Source: Mastigamoeba balamuthi
Taxonomy: Eukaryota > Evosea > Mastigamoebida > Mastigamoebidae
NCBI GenBank assembly: GCA_902651635.1
Contig: CACRSC010000002.1
Location: 346,377 to 410,376, forward strand
Direction of reading: 5' to 3'
DNA: 64,000 nucleotides
In this document: piece after piece, positions 9,321 to 19,551 of the stretch
Position numbering within the stretch: position 1 is the first letter of the stretch
Layout: each line of letters starts with the position of its first letter
Program-made: the position numbers and the translations under genes
The notes under the pieces: generated by a model
The model's database searches: none
The model's input: the letters and a program-made list of their open reading frames with translations, nothing else
Told to the model about the DNA's origin: nothing

Positions 9321-9871
9321 CCCTAGATGAACTTATCACATTTCCATACACCCTATTACGCTTTGTGTGATGTTCACTGTGTATGGAAGTGTCATGAGAG
9401 CACCTTATTATGAAGTGCAGGTGTGCTCTCCATGCAACTCTGTCCTGTTTGTTCTGCACTTTTTCAAGTTTTTATATTGTTTTTTTAAAATCTCTTATGA
9501 GTTTTATCAATAAGGCATGCCTGACCATTAATGGTATTGTACCCTCTAGAACTTCTAAATGTGGTAGGTGAAGTTGTATGTTCAAGATCTCGTGCCATCC
9601 TACAAATCATCATTTTGTACCTACTTGGCACTCTCTCCTGATTTCGTTTGACTGCATACAGATGACTGACAACTGTTGGAGTCCGTTATCCTATGTATTT
9701 TTGTGCACGCCCTGCCCCATCCATAGTTGTTGTACGACGATAGCGCAACGGCTATTCATTACAAATGTAATTCCATATTCGTGTTAGCGCTCCAACCAGA
9801 TACGGGGATCTTCCGTATCGCACAGCAGCCCAGCAGACACCACTGTGCGCCCCACGCCCCCCCCGCCGCCC

Positions 9872-11165
9872 ATGTCGTCCGAGCCCCAGCGCTTCCTCCC
9901 GGGCCTCGACGCGGCCTACATCACGCCCCGCATCATCGGTGCGCCCCCCCGCGCACGCGCATCGCCGCCCCCTGGCCTCCCCTGACCCCCCATCGATCGC
10001 CCCCCCCCAGCCATGGCGTGCCCCACGCCCGGGGGCCCCACCGTCGCCTGGCGCTCCAACGACGCCGCGGCCCTCGCTGCGGCCCTCGCTGCCCGCCACG
10101 GCCCCGCCTGCGCCGTCTACGACCTCACGCTCGACAGCGCCTACGCGGGGGCGCTGTGGGCGGGCCCCGTGCGCAGGCGGGGCTTCTCGGACCACACGGC
10201 GCCCCCGCTGGCCCTCCTCGTCGCCCTCGTCGACGAGATCCGCGGGTTCCTCGACGAGGACGCGGCGCGCGTCGTCGCCGTGCACTGCAGGGCTGGCAAG
10301 GGCCGCACGGGCGCCGTCGTCGCCGCCTGCCTCGTGGGCTGCGGCCTCTGCGCCACCGCGGCCGAGGCCCTCGAGCTCTTCAGGCGCCGCAGGTCCCCCG
10401 AGGCGTGCGCTCCTCCTCTTCCCGTGCCACATCCCCTGCGCCGCGCACACGTGGCGTGACGTCGCGTCGCGTCGACTCTGCTGCGCGGGATCTTCGGGGC
10501 TCTTGGGGGATTTTGCTTCGGTGTCGACAAGCTGTTTCATTCCGGAACTATGATGAACCAAGCAATTGATTTAGTAGCATTCGGTCCAGCGCACCCGCAC
10601 ATCCCAAGAGCCCACGCAGAGCAACGAACGCGATTCATGCGCTCGAGAATGTGGATGAACCGCTCAATTGACTTCAATCTGTCAACACCCGCGCAGGAAG
10701 AAGGGCGTGGACTCGGGGTCGCAGAGGCGCTACGTGGGCTACTACGAGGCGGTCCACACGGGCCGCGTGCCGTGGACCCCCAGCAGCTCGTGCCCCGCGA
10801 CGCTGCGCAGCGTGCGGCTGGCCGGCCTGCCCCGCGCCCTCCGCGTCGCCGCCGAGGTCGTGGCGCTGGCGTTCCCCCACGACGTGCTGCAGCAGGGCTG
10901 CCCCGCGGTGCCCCGCGACGACGGCTCCGCGGTCGCCGTGCTCGAGGCGCCCGTGGACGGCGACCTGATGGTGCGCGTGTACGAGGAGGGCGAGGGCGGC
11001 GGCGAGGGCAGGAGGTACGTGCTGAGGGCCGCGGTCAACACGCACTTTGTGGCGAGGGGCGAGCCCCTGCGCCTGTCGGTGCAGCAGATGGATGGCGGCT
11101 GCACGGGGCGCCTGCACGACGCGAGGCTGCCCGCCGACTTCTCCATGGAGCTCCTCTTTGTGTGA
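9872..11165 (+). CDS. PTEN: PTEN-family phosphoinositide 3-phosphatase
   Basis: There are three exons (9872-9938, 10011-10392, 10697-11165), giving 305 residues. The frame is preserved across both introns, and the joins restore family motifs: RIIAMACP at the first and RRRKKGVDSGSQRRYVGYYE at the second. The P-loop HCRAGKGRTG has its catalytic Cys at about residue 115, and the general acid Asp83 lies in FSDHTAPPL, as in PTEN FEDHNPP. The Gly after the Lys of the loop is kept, favouring lipid phosphatase activity. A C2-like second half follows (FVARGEPLRLSVQQ). The N-terminal basic PIP2-binding stretch and the regulatory tail of animal PTEN are missing. The likely role is dephosphorylation of PtdIns(3,4,5)P3 at the plasma membrane. 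Confidence 0.92.
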
Positions 11166-11493
11166 CCCCCGTGTGCCGTGTGCCGCGGAGGGCGTGGAAT
11201 TGCAACACAGACGCTGCTATTGGCCTTCTTCTGTCGACGCTCAACGCAAATGATTTCCCGTACTCATAAGGGCCTTGACGGCCCCTGGGAGGCACCCCCG
11301 TGGAGCTGGCAATCCGCTGCTATCACACGCAGTGCGATTTATAATAAGCACGACCCCCGGGCACAGGCAGACACAATTGTTAATATCGCATGACGTACAA
11401 AGAAGATACGACCCCATTAGTAATATCTGGACCCATACTCAATTTTCAAAACAATAAGTACTAAGCACAACCCTCTTTGCCCAGCCCACCGAC
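11166..11493. other. Intergenic, no gene recognised
   Basis: This short spacer is AT-rich toward its right end, where it forms the upstream region of the coiled-coil gene. No clear element is visible. Confidence 0.5.
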
Positions 11494-12144
11494 ATGCAGG
11501 GAAGCTCACCGCACCCGACGGGCCTGCCAAGGCTTGAGGAGCTCTTCGCCGATGCCACAGTCATAGAGGACATTCATGAGCCGTTCATTGTGTCCTTCTC
11601 AGGGCACAGCGGCACCCTGGCCCGCCAGAACAGCGACATCATCATCCGCACTGCAAAATATGAGCGTATGTCCGTCCCGCCACCGCCGGCTAATGGCGCC
11701 TGAACTCTCTGAACTCTGGGCAGACACGTCCCTCAGGCAGTTCATCAACGAGTTCGCCAAGGACGGAGGGAGGACGCGCCAGCAGCTGTGCCTCAACGGG
11801 GCATCTCTGGTAGTTGCTCGCTTGCCCACGTGGCCTCGGACTCTAACGCTGCCCAGGACTTTCTCCACCAGTTGGCGGAGAATCGCAGGGCAGAAATGAG
11901 GCAGCAGGATGTCGAGCAGGCCAGGGCTCGCAACGCGCAGCTGGAGGAGCAGCTCAGGCAGTCCGAGGCCACGGTGGCGCAGCTCAGGGGCGAGCTCGAG
12001 CAGAAGAGCCGCCGCGAGGCAGAGGTGGGGCGCCTGCTGCAGGAGGCGCTGGCCCATCTGTCCCTGCAGCCCAAGGAGGAGCCCCCGGCTGAGCAGTCTG
12101 CCATGGCCATCAAGAAGGAGCCGCTCCCTGATTCAGAGGACTGA
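11494..12144 (+). CDS. Small coiled-coil protein, unknown family
   Basis: There are three exons (11494-11665, 11724-11809, 11857-12144), giving 181 residues, and the total is a whole number of codons. The N-terminal ~85 residues (RLEELFADATVIEDIHEPFI, SLRQFINEFAKDGGRTR) look globular and match nothing I know. Residues about 88-160 form a strong coiled coil (AEMRQQDVEQARARNAQLEE, then QLRQSEATVAQLRGELEQK). The tail has two psi-K-x-E-like sites, PKEEP and IKKEPLPDSED; the latter, with acidic residues after it, resembles a SUMO acceptor motif. Introns start GTATGT and GTAGTT. No function is proposed. Confidence 0.7.
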
Positions 12145-12440
12145 GTGTCCAGCCCCCCTGCCCTCTGGATGGCCCCCACACAAGCAGGGCCTCCCTCCCT
12201 TACCTGCTCTCTCACACTCTCACTCACTCTCACTCACTCACTCTCTCTGAGCTGCCCCCTGCACCAGCCAGCCTGGCTGTTCTCCCCGCTACACTCAGAA
12301 AGTATGGACAACGGATCACCTGTGTTGCCCGCGTCCTCGAGACGCTCATCAGGATTCGCATTACAAGCGAGCGGGAAGATGGAAGAGATACCGGTATCTG
12401 TCGCCAGCGGGGTATCTGGGGTATCTAGATATTATGCGTG
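12145..12440. other. Spacer with CTCA microsatellite, MIOS leader
   Basis: A (CTCA)n-like microsatellite lies at about 12210-12248. TATCTAGATATT at 12422-12433, just before the MIOS start codon, resembles AATCTAGATATT in the eIF4E and HID1 introns. Confidence 0.55.
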
Positions 12441-15400
12441 ATGTGGGGCTACAACTCGGCGGTCGACACAGCGCAGGCCAGCCAGGCCTCGGCCGCGGCG
12501 CGCAGCATCAAGTGGTCGCCCCACGACCCCTCCAGGTTCGTCGTGGTCTCCAATGACGTCCGCCTCTTCCAGATCGACTACAAGGTGCGCCGCGCAGGCA
12601 ATTCCGCCCTGCGTTGACGTGTGTGCGATGACGTGTGCGACGCGACGCGACGTGACGCGATGTGACGCGACAGCACGGGCACAAGGCGACCGACTCGATG
12701 AAGTTCTATGTGGAGCACCCCAAGGAGGACAGCTCGGGCCACAAGTCCATCTCCCTCGTCGCCACCAACAACGACGCCCCCAGCCCCCGCGTTGCGTCCC
12801 CCCACCCCCCTCTCCTGCCCCCCTTCCCTCTGCCGTGCCTGCGCCACCTCACTCGCCTTGCCTGCGTTGACTCACCGGCCCCACCGAGAAGATGGCCTTG
12901 GTTTCCTCCAGATTTCTGCCTGCGTTGACTCATGTGTCCAAATTCCCAATTCTGATACTGATACTGGCACTGATACTGATACTGATACTAAAATTGGTGC
13001 TTGCAGTGCGTTGCGTGGTGCCCCGACGCGCGGGAGCCCAGCAAGTTCGCAGTGGGCGCCACCAACGGGCGCATCGCGGTGGCCACGCTGCCCGCCGACA
13101 GGCAGGTGCCCGCCAAGACGTTCAGCCAGCAGTGCGTGCGCCCGTGCCTGACGCTCGCCTGGAACGCCACCGACCCCTCCCAGCTCGCCTCTGGTGCACT
13201 GCATCTTCGCCGATCTTCCACTGGTCGGCGATCATTCACTCTTCACTTTTTTCCAGGATTCGACAAGGTGCGCAACGTGCCGTCGATCCTCGTCTGGGAC
13301 GCCAACGCTGCAGGCGAGGCGCCCCCGCAGGTGGCTGCGGGGCAGTCGCGCCACACAATGTGCCGCCAACCCCCTTGCGAATCAGTTGATTTTGTTTCCT
13401 TTGGATATTTTCGGGAGATATTTGCGGATATTCTGCCATACTGACCGCCCTGGAACTGCGGGCCCGCAGCGTGGCGAAGCAGTGGAGCGAGAGCGCCTTC
13501 GACATCTCGCTCCCCGAGGCCACGGAGGTGGTCACGTCGCCCAAGTCGCAGTTTGCCGCCGGGGACTCTGCGACAGCGCTCAACTGGAAGCCCGGTACTC
13601 CCTCCCTCTCACCCCCCAAGCCTGACAGCAGCGGCAGGGTCGCCCAACGTGCTGTGCGCGGGGTTCGCGTCCAAGTGCATACGGGTCTTTGACACGCGGA
13701 GCGGGGACAAGGCGACGCTGACGGTGCAGAACGCGCACAGCAAGTCGGTGCTGGGCTGCCTCTACAACCCCGTCATGGACGACTACCTCGCCACCTTCTC
13801 CGACGACGGCATCCGCATCTGGGACACCCGCATGTTCGGCACCGACCACCAGGACCCCGTGCGCCCCCTCGCTGCTGTCCTCGTGTGCTGTTGCGCCTTC
13901 CCCTGTGCGCTTTGTTGTGCTGTCCCCTGCGCTGTGTTGTTGTGCTGTGCTATGCAGGGCAATGTGCGCTCTGCTCTGCTGTGGTTCTCTATCGTTTTCC
14001 CCGCGCCATACTGCGCTGTGCTCTGCAATGCGCGTTCTGTGCCTCCGTGTTGTGCTTTGCTGCTCTCTTTTCTGGGGCGTTCTGTGGTTCTGCTCTCTGT
14101 CGATTGAGCCTGTGCCCTCCCGGGTGTTTGCTTGGGCGCTGCTGACGGGCGGCCTGTGCGCAGTACACGATGCTGAACCTGGGGGTGAAGACGAGCAACA
14201 TGCTGCGGCAGATCGAGTGGTGCCCCACGAGGCGCAACCTGCTTGCCGGTATCTTCGGCGAGCGCAACGAGGTACCCGCGCCTCTGGCGCTCCCCTTTGG
14301 CTCACCGCCCCCCGTGCCCAGCTGCGCCTCTGGGACCTCGACTACAAGGAGGACGGCTTCGTCTCCAACTCTCAGAGATGCACGCTCTCTCTCTCCTCTC
14401 TCCCCCCGCCTCGTTAGCTCACAGCGGATGGGAGCGCAGCGTACACGTACGAGAGCCTGCTGTCGTCGTTCTCGTGGCATCCCTCGTACGAGGGCCTCAT
14501 GATCACCGTGCGTACTCCGCCGCCGCTGCCTCTCCTGGGGCCGGGGCCTCGGCGTGACTCGTGCCCTCTGCTGCGCGCTGTGCCCTGTGCGCTGCGCAGC
14601 TGTCGGACAAGGGCATCGTGGAGCTCGTGTCGTTCAACCGCTCGTTCCCGCTGGTGTTCCTGCCCGACGGCACCGTCTCGTTCTCGCAGTGCAAGGCGAT
14701 ACACCAGGGCAACCTCGTGGACCTCGCCGCCCGCGAGTGCGAGAGCCCTCCGCTGCGCTGCGCTGCGGCCGTCTGCTGACGGCGGCGCTCGCGCCCCCTG
14801 CAGGGAGGCGTGGATGGACGTGTCGATACAGATGCGGGAGCGGGCGCTGCTGGGGTACAGGACCGACGTGGCCAAGAACGCGGCGATACTGGGGCAGCGG
14901 CCCGACCTGTGCAGCGCGGAGCTGCGGTCGTTCTGGAACTGGATGCGCATCTCGGCGGTCGTGCAGGAGGCCGAGCGGGAGAAGCGGGCGCGGCGCCAGG
15001 GCATCGAGTCGGTGCAGCAGGGCGAGGACAAGCCCGACGGCTACATCGGCTGCTACACGGCGGCGATACCCGTCTCCAACTCGGCCAAGGAGATGCCCGG
15101 CGCCCTCAACCCCTCGTTCACGCCGCTCTACCGCAGCGAGCAGCGCGAGCTCTGCATGAACCTCTGCGGCTGGATGTGGGGCAGCGACAGGGACGCCTTC
15201 CTCGCCTACCTCCAGAGGTCCGCACAGCACACCACCGCCTCTGCGCTCAGCCCCAGCGACGCGTCGCGCTGCGCAGCCTGCGCAAGCAGAAGCAGTACGA
15301 GCGGGCGGCGGCCGTCGCCGTGTGGACCTCGAAGATCGCCGACGCCATCGACGTGCTGCGGCAGGCCTGCGAGGACGAGGCCGCCAACCCCGACAGACGT

Positions 15401-16880
15401 GCGACCGCGCGCGCTCGCCCGGCTCACAGGGGCTGGCGCGTGTGGGGGGGGCAGTGCACTCGCTGGAGATGGCGGCGGTGGCGCTGGCGGGGTACCAGGT
15501 GATACAGCCGGGCGCAGGGGAGCAGGGCCGCAAGACGACGACGGGGAGGCCGGCGGTGCTCAACACGTGGAGCGAGACGTGCAGGACGCTGACGGCGCCC
15601 TACCAGCACCCCTACCTCCAGGCCATGATCAAGTTCCTGCAGAGCGTCAACAGGCAGGACCTCGACCAGGTCTGCCGCCCCCCTCGGTTGCCTCTGCCCC
15701 GAATCATTTGTTTCGTCCACGGGGAAATTGCTCCGCTGGATCGAAATACCCGTTCAAATCCCCGGGGGCTGCTTAGCAATTGAACTGCCCGGCCGACACA
15801 GAGCGATTGACAATCGGGGAATTGCTCTTCCTGGATCGGAATAACCGCTCGATTGAATTGCGTGCAGGTGCTGAGCATTCAGGGCATACACCTGTGGGAC
15901 CGCACGTGCTTTGCGTGCAGCTACCTCAACGACCACGAGGTCGCCGCGTTCCTCGAGGCCGAGACGAACAGGGCCGTGCGCGAGGGCAGCCTCGAGGGCG
16001 TGGCGCTCGCGGGCCTCTCGACGTCGCTGGGCGTCGTGCTGCTGCAGAACTACGTCGACAGGACCGGCGACATCCAGACGCCCTGCCTCGCCTCCTGCAT
16101 CTGCGCCCAGGCCGCCGGCAAGCTCAAGGAGAACTACGCCCTCAAGTGGCTCGCCCAGTGCGCCCGTTGCCCCTGCGTCCTCGCCCTCCCTGTCTGGGGC
16201 GATTTTTGTTTATTTGCGGTTGTAGCCGTTTGTTGTGGGGTTTCTGGTGCTATGCGGTCCAGTCAGCCATCCATTCCGACCTGCTTGGTGGTTTGGCTTG
16301 CTTTGGCACAAATCACCTGATGAGTGCGCCCTTGGTTGCTGAGGGCTTGCGTCTGTGGTGTTGCTTGAATCGGTCTTACGCCAAGGGGTGCGCTGTGTAC
16401 TGTGCTGGCAGCTACCGCAACGTGCTGGACCAGTGGAGGCTGTGGGAGGAGCGCTGCACGCTCGACGTGGCGATCCAGCCGATCATCGAGGGCTCGCCGC
16501 CGCAGCCGCAGGTCTACTCGCGGTGCCCGTTCTGCGCGCAGCCGCTGACGGCGCGCAGCGTCCCGCAGTCGGCCGTGACGCGGCTGAACCAGCGCGGGCC
16601 GACCAACCAGCCCGCCAAGGTCGTGCTGACGCACTGCCCCGAGTGCCGCAAGCCCCTGCCCCGCTGCTGCATCTGCCTGCTGCCCCTGGACATCGTGCTG
16701 GACCCGCGGGCGCCCACGGCGGGGGCGCCGCAGGGGCGCTGCATCGACCAGTGGTGGACGTGGTGCCAGACGTGCCAGCACGGGGGCCACTCGGGCCACA
16801 TGATGGAGTGGTTCATGAAGCACGACATGTGCCCCGTCACCGACTGCCGCTGCAAGTGCAACCACATCGACCTCATCTGA
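12441..16880 (+). CDS. MIOS: MIOS, GATOR2/SEA complex subunit
   Basis: I place 15 exons: 12441-12584, 12674-12790, 13007-13193, 13257-13330, 13480-13594, 13638-13858, 14164-14271, 14322-14360, 14418-14507, 14600-14736, 14804-15217, 15277-15398, 15455-15669, 15868-16157 and 16412-16880. They give about 913 residues; human MIOS, from memory, is about 875. The N-terminal half is a WD40 propeller (CVAWCPD, LAWNATDPSQLASG, IRVFDTRSG, IEWCPTRRNLLAG). The middle is alpha-helical (YERAAAVAVW, LLQNYVDRTGDIQT, YRNVLDQWRLWEERC). The C-terminus carries the zinc-binding end (CPFC, CPECRKPLPRCCIC, WTWCQTCQHGGHSGHMMEWF, CPVTDCRCKC). It should act in GATOR2, relaying amino-acid state to TORC1. The join of exons 4 and 5 is uncertain; a GTCGCG donor at 13345 is the alternative. 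Confidence 0.92.
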
Positions 16881-17056
16881 CGCCCCCCCTCCCCGCTGCT
16901 CGGCTGCCCCGGGCTGCCGCCGAGGGCCCTCCACCCCTCTGGTAACTGCATTTCAACTTCGTTTGACTTGAAGCACATACTGTGGGGCGCCCCAGTACTC
17001 TTGTGTTCGGGGCACCACGGAGGGGGCGCAGGGCGTGCGCGTGTGCGCTGCTCGGC

Positions 17057-19236
17057 TCAGTTGGCTTGCCCCTGCGGCACCTGGGGGTCGCCGTGCTGCT
17101 GCGGCTGCTGCAGGACAGGCCTGGACTCGGAGTCTGCCTCGGCCTCGCTGTCCGAGTCGGCCGAGGCCTGCTGCTGCTCCTTGTCGACGACGACGCCGCT
17201 GAACCAGTTGGGCCTGCGGACGGGCCAGCAGCTGATGAGGACGGTGGCCGTGTAGACAAAGTAGAGGAAGTCCTCGTAGACGACCTCGAGGGCCGTCCTG
17301 CGCGAGGGGTCGTAGCTCTTGTTGCAGACCGAGACGAGGACCGAGAGCATGACGACGGCCATGGGCAGGATGTGGAAGAGGTAGCGGGGGTAGAGGTCGC
17401 TGCGGCCCCGCAGCGGCAGCGCCATGGCCACGCCGACGGCCAGCGCGCCCCCGATGCCGATGAGCAGCATCAGCACGATGGCCAGCACGGCGTTGAGGCC
17501 CGCGCGGGCGTTCTCGAGGCCCAGGACGGGGTCCCTGCGGCCGGCGGCCTCTGTCCAGATGAAGAGGATGCTCGAGAAGAGGAAGAACACGAGCACGGAC
17601 ACCACCTTGGGCAGGATCCTCTTGCCGCTGAACACCTCGCGCGTGTCCCCTCCCTTGGTCTCCTGCGCCCGCCGCGTGTGAGGCAGGAAGGAGGCACTTG
17701 TGAAGGCCCACTGCACACGCCGACAGCAAAAACCAAGACAGGGAAGACAGCGAGCGAGAGGGGCGGACCATGCGGAGGCGGTCGAGGTAGATGAACCAGA
17801 GGAGGAAGAGCAGCGACAGGTAGAAGCAGTGCGTCAGCGACGAGAGCGCCGCGAACGCGTACTCGAGCCCCGCGTACTTGATCGACGCGAAGGGGTCTGC
17901 GGCCGGGCGGAGGGGGGAGTGCGTTGAGTGCTGCGCTGGGCCCTGGGGTGTGTGCTGCGCGCACTGTTCTGGATCATGAGGGCGACGGTGAGGCAGAAGG
18001 AGAGCTTCTGGTCAAAGTGCCACGAGTCCACGTCGCGCAGCTTCCAGAGGAACAGCGCCGCCAGCAGGGCGCTCAGCAGGATGAACGCGATGTTCATGCC
18101 GATCTCCAGGTTGGCAAACTCCTGCGTCCCCCACACAAACTGTAGTTTCGCCCCAGCAAAAAGAAGAGAGTCAGTTGAATGACGTCAAACTCGAAAAGCA
18201 CCGAAAGAGCGGCGTCAGCAGCAGGGGAGCAAGGGAGGGAGGGGTTGGGGAAGGGGAGCAGCGTGCCTCGAACGAGACGTCGCCGACGTCGGCAGCGTCT
18301 GTGAGCGACACGTGCATCTTGAGGTACTTGTGGTCGACGCCGCCCTGCGACATCAGCGACACCTGGTCGCACGACCGCTTGCCGCGCAGCGCCTGCGTTT
18401 CCCTCCCGCAAGGGGCGTCGTCAGGCGTCGGGGCACCCCAACTCGTCGGGGTTTGTTTTTGTGCCCCCACCCACTCAGCCCACCGGCCCAACCGACCACC
18501 AGAGGCACCCGAGGGGGTGCTCAGGAGCAGCGTGTGGGCATTCTGGCGGGCCCACCCGGCCCAGCAGAGGCGGAGGGCGCACCTCGTGGGGGCAGGCGAC
18601 GTCCACCTGCAGCAGCGAGTCCAGCTTCACGGTCTCCCACGGCTGCCCCACCTCGTCGCGCGCCCACACGCTGACGCGCACGCCGAACGCGTACCTCCTC
18701 GCTGCGGGGGGGAGAGAGAGACGCCCGTGCGTGCGGCGTGGGTGCCGTGCGTGCAGTTGAGCCGAGAGACGTCAGCAGCGCAGGGAAATCGCAACTGACA
18801 GCCCGCCAACCGACACCCCGGGGGCACCAGAGGGCCCCGCGGCCCCCGGGCGCTGTCGGTAAACGCGGGGGCGGGGGCGGGGCAGCGGAGGGCGCGGCGG
18901 GGGCGCACAGTGCTGGGCCGAGGCGTTGGGGGCGAGGGCCCAGGGCGCGAGCGATGCGCCCCAGAAGCCGTTGAGGGAGCTCAGCGGCCCCAGCTCGTAG
19001 GCCCACGTCGCGTTGGGCTGCCCCAGGCGCACCCCCGTGCAGCCCGGGGCCCACGTGTGCGCGCCGCCCGGGCACCCGTAGGCGCTCTGGGCGCTGCGGG
19101 AGCTCAGGGCGGGGCCGCAGGCGCCCCCGACGACCGAGAGCAGCAGGACCGCTGCGCAGAGCGCTCCGGCGGCTGCCAGGCGCCGCCACGAGGCCAGGTC
19201 GATCCACAGGTACGTCCGCGTCGAGGCGTCGCGCAT
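17057..19236 (-). CDS. TMEM181-like seven-TM protein (GOLD-7TM)
   Basis: There are six exons: 19236-18909, 18701-18583, 18392-18267, 18139-17965, 17896-17769 and 17662-17057. All phases agree, giving 493 residues. One TM near the N-terminus (LAAAGALCAAVLLLSVVGG) is followed by a luminal beta domain (YAFGVRVSVWARDEVG, KYLKMHVSLTDAADVGDV). A seven-TM region follows, with FANLEIGMNIAFILLSALLA, MIQNNPFASIKYAGLEYAF, KVVSVLVFFLFSSILFIWTE and FLYFVYTATVLISCWPV, aligning by eye with TMEM181. The tail is acidic and Gln-rich. Relatives (TMEM181, Wntless, TMEM87) act in Golgi-surface trafficking. The third intron appears to use a GC donor. It is divergent from the mannosidase gene. Confidence 0.85.
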
Positions 19237-19551
19237 GGCGGGGGCGGGGGGTGTGGGCGGTGTGGAGTTCGGTGCGTCCGGTTTTTCGCGAGAGGGTGCG
19301 GACCAGGCGCAGATTTTCTCGCCTCGGAATATCTCCGGAATTCCACCATTCCTGACCAGCCATTTCGTTTCCGGAACGGCACTCTGACGCGACAGCGCGG
19401 TTCCACTTCCCGCGATACGCATATCTCCCTCCCCCCTGTTCGGGAACAGCGCGTGGGAGCTCTCGATCCCGGGAAATACAAAAACGAGATCTGGCAGGAA
19501 TATCTGGAAGATTCACAGATCTCTCTCTCGCCCGTTACGGAGCACACAGCG
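19237..19551. promoter_or_regulatory. Divergent promoter, TMEM181-like / mannosidase
   Basis: The two start codons lie 315 bases apart on opposite strands. The region is richer in A and T than the flanking exons and contains repeated GGAATATCT- and TCCCG-type words. No TATA box stands out, so a shared bidirectional promoter is inferred from spacing only. Confidence 0.5.

Larger units (their letters stand above)
8006..9871. other. AT-rich intergenic island
   Basis: This ~1.9-kb tract is far richer in A and T than the genes around it. It holds an 85-bp direct repeat, a degenerate ~20-bp satellite between the copies, and a minus-strand ORF (8581-8288, 97 codons) without recognisable similarity. 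I see no convincing gene or structured RNA. Confidence 0.6.
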
